Assembly (NCBI GenBank): GCA_902785115.1
Contig: CACZXQ010000004.1
Coordinates: 1-38,229 of the forward strand
Length of the DNA: 38,229 bases
Source of the DNA: Oscillospiraceae bacterium
Lineage (GTDB): Bacteria > Bacillota > Clostridia > Oscillospirales > Oscillospiraceae
Reading direction: 5' to 3'
Shown here piece by piece: positions 19,612 through 28,708 of this stretch. How positions within the stretch are numbered: the stretch's first letter is position 1; each line of letters starts with the position of its first letter. A program made the position numbers and the translations under genes. The notes beneath the pieces were generated by a model. It was given only the letters and a program-made list of their open reading frames with translations, searched no databases and was not told where the DNA came from.

Positions 19612-20652
19612 ATGAAAAAGACTTTTGCTCTTCTGCTTGCACTGAGCATGGTATTCGCGCTCTGCGCCTGCGGCGGCAGTGCCGCCCCCGCCCCTGCCGC
19701 GACTGAGGCTCCCGCCGCTGACGTGGCTGACGCCCCCGCGGCTGACGCTCCCGCGGCTGTTTCCGCCAAGCTCACCATGGGCACCGGCGGTGAAGCCGGC
19801 ACCTACTACGCCTTCGGCGGCGTCCTGGGCAGCTACGTCGGCTCCAACACCGATGTGAGCATCAACGTCGTCTCTTCCGGCGGCAGCGCCGCGAACATCA
19901 CCGGCATCGTGGTCGACGGCATTTACGACCTCGCCACCGTGCAGTCCGACGTGATGACCTACGCCTACAACGGCACCAACTCCTTCACCGACAACAAGAT
20001 GGACGCTTTCCGCGTGCTGGGCGGTCTCTACGCCGAGACCGTGCAGATCGTCACCTGCAATCCCGATATCACCTCCGTTGCCGACCTCAAGGGCAAGAAC
20101 GTCTGCGTGGGCGACGTTGGCTCCGGCACCTACTTCAACACCGTTGACATCCTGGCCGCCTACGACATGACGCTCGACGACATCACCCCTGTATACCAGT
20201 CCTTCGGTGACTCCACCGAGAGCCTCAAGGACGGCAAGATCGACGCCGCTGTCATCACCGCCGGCGCTCCCACCACTGCCGTTGTGGACCTCGCCACCTC
20301 CAACAGCGTCTACCTCGTCTCCATCGACGACGAGCACATGACGAAGCTCCTGGCCGACTGCCCCTGGTACGCTTCCTACACCATTCCCGCCGGCACCTAC
20401 AACGGCTTTGATTCTGACGCTGTCACCGTCACCGTGAAGGCCACGCTGGTCTGCCGCGCCGACCTTGCTGACGATGTGGCTTACGCCATCGTCTCCACGA
20501 TCTACAACAACGCCGACGCCATCACTGCGCTGCACGCCAAGGGCGCGGAGCTCTCTCTCGACTTTGCCACTGACGGCATCGCCGTTCCCTTTGCCAAGGG
20601 CGCTGCCCAGTTCTACGCCGAGAACGGCATCACCGTTGCCACGGTCGACTGA
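19612..20652 (+). CDS. TAXI family TRAP transporter solute receptor (lipoprotein)
   Basis: 346 aa. Signal peptide with lipobox LCAC giving lipidated Cys20, Ala/Pro/Asp spacer to about 50, then the TAXI receptor fold. Its start MGTGGEAGTYYAFGGVLGSY and SSGGSAANITGIVVDGIYDL are family marks, as is GKNVCVGDVGSGTYFNTVDI. TAXI receptors bind substrates such as dicarboxylates or amino acids and pass them to a fused TRAP permease. AAGGAGG lies 8 bases before the ATG. The permease follows after an internal terminator-like hairpin. Ligand not determinable. Confidence 0.93.
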   Translation: MKKTFALLLALSMVFALCACGGSAAPAPAATEAPAADVADAPAADAPAAVSAKLTMGTGGEAGTYYAFGGVLGSYVGSNTDVSINVVSSGGSAANITGIVVDGIYDLATVQSDVMTYAYNGTNSFTDNKMDAFRVLGGLYAETVQIVTCNPDITSVADLKGKNVCVGDVGSGTYFNTVDILAAYDMTLDDITPVYQSFGDSTESLKDGKIDAAVITAGAPTTAVVDLATSNSVYLVSIDDEHMTKLLADCPWYASYTIPAGTYNGFDSDAVTVTVKATLVCRADLADDVAYAIVSTIYNNADAITALHAKGAELSLDFATDGIAVPFAKGAAQFYAENGITVATVD

Positions 20653-20671
20653 TTAACGGCATCAACTTTAT

Positions 20672-20711
20672 CGCGGAGTGCCGGGATTGACGGCGCTCCG
20701 CGTTTCTCATT
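20672..20711 (+). terminator. Intercistronic terminator/attenuator between receptor and permease
   Basis: CGCGGAGTGCCG (20672-20683) pairs with CGGCGCTCCGCG (20691-20702) over 12 bp with one T.G pair, loop GGATTGA, followed by TTTCTCATT. Partial termination here would give more receptor than permease, as is usual for binding-protein transporters. Confidence 0.72.
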
Positions 20712-20733
20712 CTAACATCTCGGAGGGATCACC

Positions 20734-22842
20734 ATGAACGACAAGAAGAAAAAAGCGCACAGCCCGGCTGACGAACCCGCGTTCGACCAGGCCGCGATGG
20801 ACGCGGTCATGAAAAAGTATGACCGCGAGTCCAACACCCGCATTTGGGAGGGCTGGCAGAAATGGGCAGTCTATGCGATCATGGCGGTCTTTTCCCTGTT
20901 CGTGATCTATGTCACGCTCTTTGCCACCTGGCTTGACCTGATCCGCTACCCGTCCTTTGTGGGCGGCATCCTGCTGGTGGGTTACCTGAATTACCCCATC
21001 AAAAAGGGGGTACAGAAGGTCAACCACATCCCCTGGTATGACTGGATCATCATGCTCGCGGGCGCGGCGGCCTTCTTCTATGTGGTCGTCAACGCCAAGG
21101 ATCTGACCGTCCGCCTCGGCATGTCGCAGATCCGCCCCTACGAGGTCTGGATCGGCGTGGTAGGCATCCTCTCTCTGCTCGAGCTCTGCCGCCGCGCGGT
21201 GGGCATCCCTATTCTCTGCGTGGCTGGCGTGTTCATGGGCTACGCGCTCTACTACTACGCGTTTATCAAGCATCTCACGCTCTACAACACCGTGCGCAAC
21301 GTCTCGATCAGCCTGTTCTACAAGGTGCAGGGCGGCGGCATTCTCGGTACGCCGATTCAGGTCTGCGCCAAGTTCATCCTGGTATTCATCATCTTCGGCG
21401 CTTTTCTGGAGCGCACCGGCATCGCCCAGTTCTTCATTGATCTGGCCAACTCCCTCGTCGGGCGCTTTTCCGGCGGCCCGGCAAAGGTCGCGGTCATCTC
21501 CTCCGCGCTCTGCGGCATGGTGTCCGGCTCCTCGGTGGGCAACACCGTGACCACCGGCTCGGTCACCATCCCCATGATGAAAAAGACCGGCTACAAGGGC
21601 GAGTTTGCGGGCGCGGTCGAAGCGGCGGCCTCCACCGGCGGGCAGATCATGCCCCCGATCATGGGCGCGGCGGCCTTCCTGATGGCCGAATATGTGGGCG
21701 TGCCTTACTCGAACATCATCGTCCGCGCGATTTTGCCCGCGGTGCTGTACTTCACGGGCATCTTCATCGCCGTGCACCTCGAGGCCAAAAAGCTGGGGCT
21801 CAAGGGCATTGACCCCGAAATGCTCCCCGTGTTCACGAAGCTCATCGGCCGCAGCTATCTGCTGCTGCCGCTCGTGATCCTCGTGTACCTGGTCTCCTCC
21901 GGCAGCAACACCATGGCCTTCGCCGCCTCCATTGCGATCCTCTTCGCCGTGCAGGTCGCCAACGCCCATAAGGATCCGGTCTTCAGCGTCATCGGCATCG
22001 CGGCGCTGCTCATGTACCTGTTCGTAAGCCTTCCCGCCTGGATCGAGCTGCCGCTGCTGCTCATTGCCATCGTGAGCGCGGCGATCGCCATGTTCCGCAA
22101 GGACGCCGTGATGACCCCCGCCGTGTTCTTTGACGCGCTGGCAAACGGCGCCAAGAGCGCCATCTCCGTGGGCGCAGCCTGCGGCGTGGCGGGCATCATC
22201 GGCGGCTGCATCACCGTGACGGGGCTTGCCTCCCAGATCATCACCGCCATCATCACGCTCTCCCACGGCTCGGTGCTGATCGCGCTGTTTTTCACGATGC
22301 TCTGCTGCATCGTGCTGGGCATGGGCGTTCCCACCACCGCAAACTACTGCATCATGGCCTCCACCTGCGCGCCCATCCTGATCCAGCTCGGCATCCCCGT
22401 GATGGCGGCGCACTTCTTCGTCTTCTACTTCGGCATCGTGGCGGACATCACGCCGCCCGTGGCGCTGGCCGCCTACGCCGGCTCCGCCATCGCCAAGGCG
22501 CCGCCGATGAAGACCGCTTTCAACGCCTCGAAGCTGGCCATCGGCGCCTTCGTGGTGCCCTACATCTTCGCGCTGAATCCCGCGATGCTGCTCATCGACA
22601 CCACGCCCATCCAGGTCGTGCTCGTGGTCATCACCTCCATCGTGGGCATCTACGGCGTGGCCGCCGCCCTCAACGGCTATCTCCGCCGTCCGCTGCACCC
22701 GCTGCTGCGCGTGGTGATCGGCGTGGGCGGTCTGCTGATGATGGACCCCAGCACGCTGACCGACGTCGTCGGCGTGATCCTGCTGGCCGCCGTCGTGGTC
22801 TTTCAGGCCATCGGCGCGAACAAAGCCGCCGCAGCCAACTGA
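20734..22842 (+). CDS. TRAP transporter permease, fused DctQ-DctM (4TM/12TM)
   Basis: 702 aa, highly hydrophobic with about 16 or more membrane segments. The N-terminal third matches the small DctQ-like part. The rest carries DctM/large-subunit blocks such as CGMVSGSSVGNTVTTGSVTI, GQIMPPIMGAAAFLMAEY, and the second half GMGVPTTANYC and FYFGIVADITPPVALAAYAG. These pseudo-symmetric halves form the elevator and Na+-coupled transport unit. CGGAGGG precedes the ATG. It works with the TAXI receptor encoded just upstream. Confidence 0.95.
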   Translation: MNDKKKKAHSPADEPAFDQAAMDAVMKKYDRESNTRIWEGWQKWAVYAIMAVFSLFVIYVTLFATWLDLIRYPSFVGGILLVGYLNYPIKKGVQKVNHIPWYDWIIMLAGAAAFFYVVVNAKDLTVRLGMSQIRPYEVWIGVVGILSLLELCRRAVGIPILCVAGVFMGYALYYYAFIKHLTLYNTVRNVSISLFYKVQGGGILGTPIQVCAKFILVFIIFGAFLERTGIAQFFIDLANSLVGRFSGGPAKVAVISSALCGMVSGSSVGNTVTTGSVTIPMMKKTGYKGEFAGAVEAAASTGGQIMPPIMGAAAFLMAEYVGVPYSNIIVRAILPAVLYFTGIFIAVHLEAKKLGLKGIDPEMLPVFTKLIGRSYLLLPLVILVYLVSSGSNTMAFAASIAILFAVQVANAHKDPVFSVIGIAALLMYLFVSLPAWIELPLLLIAIVSAAIAMFRKDAVMTPAVFFDALANGAKSAISVGAACGVAGIIGGCITVTGLASQIITAIITLSHGSVLIALFFTMLCCIVLGMGVPTTANYCIMASTCAPILIQLGIPVMAAHFFVFYFGIVADITPPVALAAYAGSAIAKAPPMKTAFNASKLAIGAFVVPYIFALNPAMLLIDTTPIQVVLVVITSIVGIYGVAAALNGYLRRPLHPLLRVVIGVGGLLMMDPSTLTDVVGVILLAAVVVFQAIGANKAAAAN

Positions 22843-22847
22843 TCATA

Positions 22848-22888
22848 GCAAATGCCGCACCGATACGCGCCGGTGCGGCATTGCTTTA
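22848..22888. terminator. Bidirectional terminator between TRAP permease and methyltransferase
   Basis: AATGCCGCACCG (22851-22862) pairs perfectly with CGGTGCGGCATT (22871-22882). It is followed by GCTTTA on the plus strand and by TTTGC on the minus strand. It overlaps the last codon of the convergent methyltransferase. Confidence 0.82.
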
Positions 22889-23602
22889 TGCTCTGTGATA
22901 GATTCTCCTGATCTCCGCGCTCTCGTTTCCTGCGCTGTCGGTGAGAAACAGGATCGGCTCGAACTTCAAGCCTGGCTTTCCGCCCCGGCGGCCTTCCGCA
23001 AAAACCAGGTTGGGCGCGCTCGAAGCGCGGTGACAGCAGAGGAGCAGGCGCTTGGGCTCCAGCCCCGCCTCCGTCATGGCGCACAGCAGCTCCGAGAGCC
23101 GTTCCGGCCGGTACACCAGGCAGAAGCGCCCGCCCGTGGGCAGCAGGTACGCCGCCGCGGCGCAAAGCTCCTCGAGCGTACAGCTTCGCTCCTCCCGCGC
23201 GGCGGCACGCAGGGCGTCCGGGGCACTGGCGCCGCTCCCCTGCGGGAAATAAGGGGGATTTGCGATCACAAGGTCGAAGCTCCCTGTCCGAAACAGCTCC
23301 CGCACCCGGCGAATGTCCCCCTGCAGCATCTGTCCGCGCGCAGCCAAGCCGTTCTGTGCCAGATTCTCCCGCGCGATCAGTACCGCATCCTCAGCGATCT
23401 CCAGCCCTGTCATGGAAAGCTTATCATTGCCCCACAGGAGCAGCAGGCTCAAGATCCCCGAGCCGCAGCCCAGGTCGATCCCCCTTGTCGCCTTCCCGGC
23501 GGCGAAATCCGCGAGCAGCACCGAATCCGTCCCGAGAGGCGCCTGCGCCGCCTGCCGGAAGCGGGGGCCGCCGGGCCACAGCTCCATCGTCTCTGTATTC
23601 AT
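22886..23602 (-). CDS. tRNA1(Val) adenine-N6 methyltransferase family protein
   Basis: 238 aa. Class I SAM methyltransferase: motif I GIDLGCGSGILSLLLL (41-56), acidic GLEIAEDAV, and the N6-adenine catalytic motif NPPYFPQGSG (NPPY at 115-118). The N-terminal substrate region TMELWPGGPRFRQ then QAPLGTDSVLLADF is typical of TrmN6/YfiC, which methylates A37 of tRNA-Val. The ATG at 23602 lacks a Shine-Dalgarno; it may be expressed by read-through from the ferredoxin gene across the hairpin at 23618-23667. Confidence 0.9.
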   Translation of the reverse strand: MNTETMELWPGGPRFRQAAQAPLGTDSVLLADFAAGKATRGIDLGCGSGILSLLLLWGNDKLSMTGLEIAEDAVLIARENLAQNGLAARGQMLQGDIRRVRELFRTGSFDLVIANPPYFPQGSGASAPDALRAAAREERSCTLEELCAAAAYLLPTGGRFCLVYRPERLSELLCAMTEAGLEPKRLLLCCHRASSAPNLVFAEGRRGGKPGLKFEPILFLTDSAGNESAEIRRIYHRA

Positions 23603-23617
23603 TGGTTAGATAACACT

Positions 23618-23667
23618 AATCACGCCTCTTAGAAAAAGCGGCATAGCCGCTCTTTCCAGGCGTGATT
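23618..23667 (-). terminator. Terminator-type hairpin after the ferredoxin gene
   Basis: Outer stem AATCACGCCT (23618-23627) with AGGCGTGATT (23658-23667), including the ferredoxin stop codon. The inner stem, read on the minus strand, is AGCGGC-TAT-GCCGCT followed by TTTTTCT. The U run after the inner stem fits termination or partial read-through into the methyltransferase. Confidence 0.75.
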
Positions 23668-23836
23668 ACTCAGCCACGATGGCCTCAGCGGGGCACTGGG
23701 CAGCGCAGGCGCCGCACTCCAGGCACTTGCTGGCGTCGATCTCGTAGTGCAGATCGCCCATGTCGATGGCCTCAGCGGGGCACTGAGCAGCGCAGGAGCC
23801 GCAGGACAGGCACTCATCGGTAATAACGTAAGCCAT
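23666..23836 (-). CDS. 2[4Fe-4S] clostridial-type ferredoxin
   Basis: 56 aa: MAYVITDECLSCGSCAAQCP, then AEAIDMGDLHYEIDASKCLE and CGACAAQCPAEAIVAE. Two CxxCxxCxxxCP clusters, one per half, hold two low-potential [4Fe-4S] centres. The halves are near repeats at DNA level too (GATGGCCTCAGCGGGGCACT on the plus strand occurs twice), reflecting the old gene duplication. It serves as electron carrier for pyruvate oxidation, hydrogenase or Rnf. TAGGAGG lies 6 bases before the ATG, and a promoter is found upstream. Confidence 0.98.
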   Translation of the reverse strand: MAYVITDECLSCGSCAAQCPAEAIDMGDLHYEIDASKCLECGACAAQCPAEAIVAE

Positions 23837-23921
23837 GGTGTTACCTCCTATGTAATTATTTTTTCAAATTCCCACTTAAAAAATAGGAAATCGAGGGCAA
23901 TTTGAAACCCTTTTCGTTGTT

Positions 23922-23949
23922 ATTGTAGCACAAGTTTCCGAAAAATCAA
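23922..23949 (-). promoter_or_regulatory. Promoter of the ferredoxin gene
   Basis: Minus strand: TTGATT (23944-23949), 16 bases, TACAAT (23922-23927). This gives an AT-rich leader of about 80 bases before the strong ribosome site. Confidence 0.72.
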
Positions 23950-24075
23950 TATCTATTTTTTGCTGCTTTTAAAGCCCTGCAAATTTGGCAACAATGAGTT
24001 TTACACGACGCAGATTTTCCGCATTCGCAAAGGCGGCGCGGTATCATAGAGCGGAAGAAAAGAGGGACGGCAAAC

Positions 24076-26364
24076 ATGAAAAGCAACGAGAAGTTTACAG
24101 ATCGGGCGGAGCGCGCCATTGAGCTTGCGCGCACGGCGGCGGGCGAGATGGGCCACAGCTTTGTGGGCACGGAGCATCTGCTGCTGGGCATTGCGGCAGA
24201 CGGCGACGGGCTCGGTGGGCGCATCCTGTGCCGTTACGGGCTGGAGAGCGGTCTGCTGCGCCAAAAGCTCGCCGAGCGGCTGGGCGTGGGGGCGCGCTGT
24301 CTGCCTTCCCAGGGCTTGAGCCTGCACGCACGCGAGGCGGTGGAGCGCGCCGCCGCCGAGGCTTCTGTTCTGCGCCAGGGCTTTATCGGTACGGAGCACC
24401 TGCTGCTGGGCATCCTGCGCCAGCCGGACAGCGGCGGCGTGAAGCTGCTGCGCAGTCTGGGCGCGGAGCCGAACGACCTCTACACCGACATTGTGGACAT
24501 GTTCGGCTCCCCCGCCCCAGGCAGCCGCCCGCAGCCGGGTCTGACGCGCACGCAGCGCCGGGCGGAGACCCGCATTCTCGACCAGTACAGCCGGGATCTG
24601 ACCGAGCTCGCGGCGGCGGGGCATATCGACCCTGTGGTGAGCCGCGGGGACGAAATACGCCGGGCGGTGCAGATCCTCTCCCGGCGCAGCAAAAACAACC
24701 CCGTCCTCGTCGGCGAGCCGGGCGTCGGCAAGACCGCCGTGGCGGAGGGGCTGGCGCTGCGCATCTCCCGCGGGGACGCGCCGGAGACCCTGCGGCGCAA
24801 GCGCATCGTCTCGCTTGACATTCCGGCGATGCTCGCGGGCACCAAGTACCGCGGCGACTTTGAGGAGCGCGTCAAATCCGTCCTGCGGGACGTAAAGCGT
24901 GCCGGGGACGTGATCCTCTTCATAGACGAGCTGCACACCATCATCGGCGCGGGCAGCGCGGAGGGCGCGATCGACGCGGCGAATATCTTAAAGCCCGCCC
25001 TCGGTCGGGGCGAGGTGCAGATCATCGGCGCCACCACGCCGGAGGAGTACCGCCGCCACATTGAAAAGGACGCGGCGCTGGAGCGGCGCTTCCAGCCTGT
25101 GACGGTGACGGAGCCGGGGCGGGAGGCAACGCTTGAGATGCTGCGTTCCCTGCGCCCCGGGCTGGAGCGACACCACGGCGTGCGCATCACGGACGAGGCC
25201 ATGGAGGCCGCCTACCGCCTCTCCCTGCGATATATCCACGACCGCTTTCTGCCGGACAAGGCCATCGACCTCATTGACGAGGCGGCGGCGAGTCTGCGCG
25301 TGAGCCGCCGGGAGGGTGAGAGCGTGAGCGCCGAGACCGTGGCGCGCGTCGTCTCCCTCTGGACGGGCATCCCCGTGACCGGGCTGGATCAGGACGAGAC
25401 CGAGCGCCTGCGGGATCTGGAAGCACGGCTCAAGGAGCGTGTTGTTGGGCAGGACGAGGCGGTTGCCGCCGTGGCAAGAGCTATCCGCCGCAGCCGCATG
25501 GGGCTGCGCGATCCGAAGCGGCCTGTGGGCAGTTTTCTCTTTCTCGGCCCCACGGGCGTCGGCAAGACAGAACTCTGCCGCGCGCTGGCGGAGACGGTTT
25601 TCGGGGACGAGCAGGCCATCATTCGGCTGGATATGTCCGAATATATGGAGAAGCACAGTGTCAGCCGCATTCTCGGCTCGCCCCCGGGCTATGTGGGCTA
25701 TGAGGAGGGCGGTCAGCTCACCGAGCAGGTGCGGCGCAAGCCCTGGTCGGTGGTGCTCTTTGACGAGATCGAAAAGGCGCACGAGGACGTGTGGAGCCTG
25801 CTGCTGCAGATCCTGGACGACGGGCAGCTCACCGACGCCACCGGGCGGCGCGTGGACTTTCGCAACACGCTGATCGTGATGACCTCAAACGTCGGCGCAA
25901 AGACCATCAGCGACGGGCGCAGTCCCCTGGGCTTTGACACCGGCGGCAGCCGGGACGATGCCGCCATGCGGCAGCAGGTGCTCGAGGAACTGCGCGGCAC
26001 CTTCCGTCCGGAGTTTCTCAACCGCGTGGACGAAACGATCGTGTTCCACCGCCTGCGGCGGGAGGATCTGCTGCGCATCACAGAGATTCTGCTTTCGCGT
26101 CTGCAGGAGCGCTTCGCGGAAAAAGCCCTCACGCTCACAGCGGACGAGGAGGCTGTCGCCTGGCTCACCGACCACGGCAGCGACGAGAAATACGGCGCGC
26201 GTCCCCTGCGCCGCTGCATCCAGCACAGCATTGAGGACGCGGCGGCAGAGCTGCTGCTCGAAGGCGGCCTCGCCCCCGGCGACACCCTCCGCGCCGTGGT
26301 GCAGGACAATGAGCTGCATTTGGAGAAAGCAGCTGTCTTAAAGCCCAAAACGCACAACTCATAA
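24076..26364 (+). CDS. clpC: ClpC-like AAA+ unfoldase lacking the middle domain
   Basis: 762 aa. Order: double Clp_N repeat ([14 protein letters not shown] at 26-39; [15 protein letters not shown] at 100-114). AAA1 has Walker A GEPGVGKT (213-220) and Walker B ILFIDE (280-285). AAA2 has Walker A GPTGVGKT (491-498), Walker B VVLFDE (559-564) and arginine-finger region FLNRVDE. A ClpP-docking tripeptide LGF at 618-620 suggests it feeds ClpP. Between [16 protein letters not shown] (396-411) and [18 protein letters not shown] there are only a few residues, where ClpC normally has a coiled-coil middle domain of some 40-50 residues. It is thus ClpA-like in layout. GAGGG precedes the ATG. No mcsA, mcsB or ctsR adjoin. 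Confidence 0.92.
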   Translation: MKSNEKFTDRAERAIELARTAAGEMGHSFVGTEHLLLGIAADGDGLGGRILCRYGLESGLLRQKLAERLGVGARCLPSQGLSLHAREAVERAAAEASVLRQGFIGTEHLLLGILRQPDSGGVKLLRSLGAEPNDLYTDIVDMFGSPAPGSRPQPGLTRTQRRAETRILDQYSRDLTELAAAGHIDPVVSRGDEIRRAVQILSRRSKNNPVLVGEPGVGKTAVAEGLALRISRGDAPETLRRKRIVSLDIPAMLAGTKYRGDFEERVKSVLRDVKRAGDVILFIDELHTIIGAGSAEGAIDAANILKPALGRGEVQIIGATTPEEYRRHIEKDAALERRFQPVTVTEPGREATLEMLRSLRPGLERHHGVRITDEAMEAAYRLSLRYIHDRFLPDKAIDLIDEAAASLRVSRREGESVSAETVARVVSLWTGIPVTGLDQDETERLRDLEARLKERVVGQDEAVAAVARAIRRSRMGLRDPKRPVGSFLFLGPTGVGKTELCRALAETVFGDEQAIIRLDMSEYMEKHSVSRILGSPPGYVGYEEGGQLTEQVRRKPWSVVLFDEIEKAHEDVWSLLLQILDDGQLTDATGRRVDFRNTLIVMTSNVGAKTISDGRSPLGFDTGGSRDDAAMRQQVLEELRGTFRPEFLNRVDETIVFHRLRREDLLRITEILLSRLQERFAEKALTLTADEEAVAWLTDHGSDEKYGARPLRRCIQHSIEDAAAELLLEGGLAPGDTLRAVVQDNELHLEKAAVLKPKTHNS

Positions 26365-26367
26365 TTA

Positions 26368-26394
26368 AGGTGGATGTGTTGTTCACGTCCACCT
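26368..26394. terminator. Hairpin between convergent clpC and MATE genes
   Basis: AGGTGGATGTG (26368-26378) pairs with CACGTCCACCT (26384-26394) with one T.G pair and loop TTGTT. T runs are poor on both sides (TTAATTAT on the minus side), so it is a weak bidirectional terminator. Confidence 0.6.
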
Positions 26395-27782
26395 CATCGT
26401 CCCAGGGGATTCCATCTTCCCCGGCGGAAATAGCTGACAAACAGCGCGAAGAGCAGCATATTGTGCCCGATCATGCAGCCCCAGGCGGAGACGAGGCCGA
26501 GCCCGAGAAGGCGGGTACAGACGAACGTACCCACGATGCGCACGCCCCACATGCCGATGATGTTGAACACAAAGGGCACCGCTGTTTTCCCCACGCCCTG
26601 GAGCATCCCCTCGATCACGATGCTCACGCCGTAGAAGGGCTCGGAGCAGGCCACCATGCGCAGCACGGTGCTGCCCAGAAGGATGACCGCGGCGTCCCGG
26701 CTGAAAAGCCCCACCATCGCGGGCGCGAAGGCGAAGAGCAGCGAGCCGGAGATCAGCATCAGCCCCACTTCACACAGGAAGATCATCCGTGCCTGCGCCT
26801 TCACCTGCTCCCGATCGCCAGCGCCGACCGCGTAGCCGGTGAGGGTGGCGGCGGCGGTCTGCATCCCGTAGCCAGGGATGTAGAAGGCGGATTCCACGGT
26901 GTTGGCAATGGTGTGGGCAGCGGTGGCGGTCTCACCGAGGGCGTTGATCATCGCGGCGAAGGCCACATAGCCCAAGGAGGTACCGAAGCGCTGCAGCATA
27001 TTGGGAAAGGCCACCCGCAGACAGGGCAGCAGCACTCTTTTGTCCGGCTTCAGGGACAGCCCGCGCGGGGAAATGCGCGGATGGCGATAAAACGCGATCG
27101 TGATGGCAAGCCCGCCGAAGAGGAAGGCAGCCGCGCTGGCAGCCGCCGCGCCGACGACGCCGAGCCCCGCGCCCCAGACGGTGAAGCTTTGCCCGAAGAG
27201 CGTAAGCTGCCGCGTCTCGTAGATCAGCAGAAAATTCAGCGTCACATTGATGAGATTCACGCCCACGCCCACGCGCATGGGCGTTTTCGTATCCCCGGCG
27301 GCGCGCAGGACGGTACCGAAGATGATGCTCGCCGTGCGGGGCAGCATGGGCAGGTACAGGATAAAGAAGTAGCGGCTCGCAAGCTGCCGCAGGGAGGGCG
27401 CCACCTGCATCCAGACCGGGACGAGGTCGCTGAGCGACAGCGTCAGCGCCGTGAACACAAGCCCCGCCGCGAGCACCATCAGCACCGATTGCGCGGCGGC
27501 TCTGCGCGCTCTGAGCGGCTCCTTCGCGCCGAAGGCCTGTGAGATGTAGCCGAGAAAACCCACCCCGAAGGCAGAGACGGAGCTGCCGATCAACCAGTTG
27601 ACCGTGACGGTGCTGCCCACGGCGGCGGTCGCCGCGGTGCCGAGGGAGCCGACCATGGCGGTGTCGATATACTGCACGGCGGTCTGCATGAGCTGCTCGA
27701 GCATGGTCGGCCAGGCAAGGGATACCACCGCCGGCAAAAGCGACCAGGCAAAAATTGGGGTTTTCGCCGTTCTTTGCGTCAT
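26394..27782 (-). CDS. MATE family efflux transporter
   Basis: 462 aa with about twelve membrane helices in two related halves. It starts with the family-typical SLAWPTMLEQLMQTAVQYID then TAMVGSLG, and the second half has AFPNMLQRFGTSLGYVAFAA. MATE proteins export cationic drugs or metabolites with Na+ or H+ antiport. The start ATG overlaps the rluD-family stop by 4 bases (ATGA) with AGGAAG upstream, so it is the last gene of the long minus-strand operon. Substrate unknown. Confidence 0.93.
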   Translation of the reverse strand: MTQRTAKTPIFAWSLLPAVVSLAWPTMLEQLMQTAVQYIDTAMVGSLGTAATAAVGSTVTVNWLIGSSVSAFGVGFLGYISQAFGAKEPLRARRAAAQSVLMVLAAGLVFTALTLSLSDLVPVWMQVAPSLRQLASRYFFILYLPMLPRTASIIFGTVLRAAGDTKTPMRVGVGVNLINVTLNFLLIYETRQLTLFGQSFTVWGAGLGVVGAAAASAAAFLFGGLAITIAFYRHPRISPRGLSLKPDKRVLLPCLRVAFPNMLQRFGTSLGYVAFAAMINALGETATAAHTIANTVESAFYIPGYGMQTAAATLTGYAVGAGDREQVKAQARMIFLCEVGLMLISGSLLFAFAPAMVGLFSRDAAVILLGSTVLRMVACSEPFYGVSIVIEGMLQGVGKTAVPFVFNIIGMWGVRIVGTFVCTRLLGLGLVSAWGCMIGHNMLLFALFVSYFRRGRWNPLGR

Positions 27783-28705
27783 TCTTCCTGCCCCAATCTT
27801 GCCAGCACGTCCTCAAAATAGTCCGGCAGCGGACTCTCCAGCTCCACATGTTCGCCTGTGCGGGGGTGTACAAACTTTAAGCGCCGCGCATGCAGGCACT
27901 GCCCCTCCAGCCCCTTGTCGGGCGAGAGCGCGCCGTAGACACCGTCCCCCAGCAGCGGATGCCCGATGCTCGCCATATGGACGCGGATCTGGTGTGTGCG
28001 CCCGGTCTCGAGGATGCAGCGGATATGGGTGTAGCCCCGGTAGCGGGCGATGACCTCCCAGTGTGTCACGGCGGGGCGGGAATGTTTCTCCGTCACCGCC
28101 ATGCGCTTGCGATCCGTGGGGTGGCGGCCGATGGGCTTGTTCACCGTGCCGCTGTCCTCGCGGAAGCTGCCGCGCGCCACGGCCTCATACACGCGCGACA
28201 GACTGCGGTCGGCAAGCTGGGCGGAGAGCATCTGATGAGCAAAGTCGTTCTTCGCCACGATCAAAAGCCCCGAGGTGTCCTTGTCAATGCGGTGGACGAT
28301 GCCGGGGCGCTTCTCACCGCCGATGCCGGAGAGGCTGTCCCCGCAATGCCAAAGAAGGGCGTTGACCAGTGTCCCGTCGGGATGCCCGGGCGCGGGGTGC
28401 ACCACCATGCCCCGGGGCTTGTTCACCACGATCACATCCTGATCCTCAAAGACCACGTCCAGCGGGATCTCCTGCGCCACGAGCGGCACATCCTCCGTCT
28501 CCGGCAACAGAAGGCTGATACAGTCCCCGGCGGCGCACTTATAGTTCTTCTTCACCGGTGCGCCAGCGCGCAGTACGCAGCCCTCTTCCAGCAGACGCTG
28601 CACGGCGCTGCGGCTCAAATCCTCCATACGACGCGCAAGGAGAGCGTCGATGCGATCGCCGCTCTCCTCTGCTGTGACGGTGAGGATAACTGTCCTCTCG
28701 TCCAT
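27779..28705 (-). CDS. RluA/RluD family pseudouridine synthase
   Basis: 308 aa. N-terminal S4 RNA-binding domain (about 14-70, RIDALLARRMEDLSRSAVQR), then the catalytic domain with VVNKPRGMVVHPAPGHPDGT and the active-site block GIVHRIDKDTSGLLIV, Asp141 being catalytic. C-terminal GRTHQIRVHMASIGHPLLGD is also invariant. The S4 domain and length fit RluD-type enzymes (YlyB of B. subtilis), which sit next to lspA in many firmicutes as here, 3 bases apart. Target site in rRNA is not proven. Confidence 0.95.
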   Translation of the reverse strand: MDERTVILTVTAEESGDRIDALLARRMEDLSRSAVQRLLEEGCVLRAGAPVKKNYKCAAGDCISLLLPETEDVPLVAQEIPLDVVFEDQDVIVVNKPRGMVVHPAPGHPDGTLVNALLWHCGDSLSGIGGEKRPGIVHRIDKDTSGLLIVAKNDFAHQMLSAQLADRSLSRVYEAVARGSFREDSGTVNKPIGRHPTDRKRMAVTEKHSRPAVTHWEVIARYRGYTHIRCILETGRTHQIRVHMASIGHPLLGDGVYGALSPDKGLEGQCLHARRLKFVHPRTGEHVELESPLPDYFEDVLARLGQEE

Positions 28706-28708
28706 ATC

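Noticed and set aside
20707..22698. 663-codon open frame on the minus strand
   Set aside because: Antisense to the TRAP permease; composition (Asp/His/Gly/Arg) is that of a complementary strand of a hydrophobic protein gene.
23837..24075. CtsR operator for clpC
   Set aside because: No tandem GGTCAAA-type heptamers are present between the ferredoxin promoter and the clpC start; TATCAT at 24042 has no fitting -35 box.
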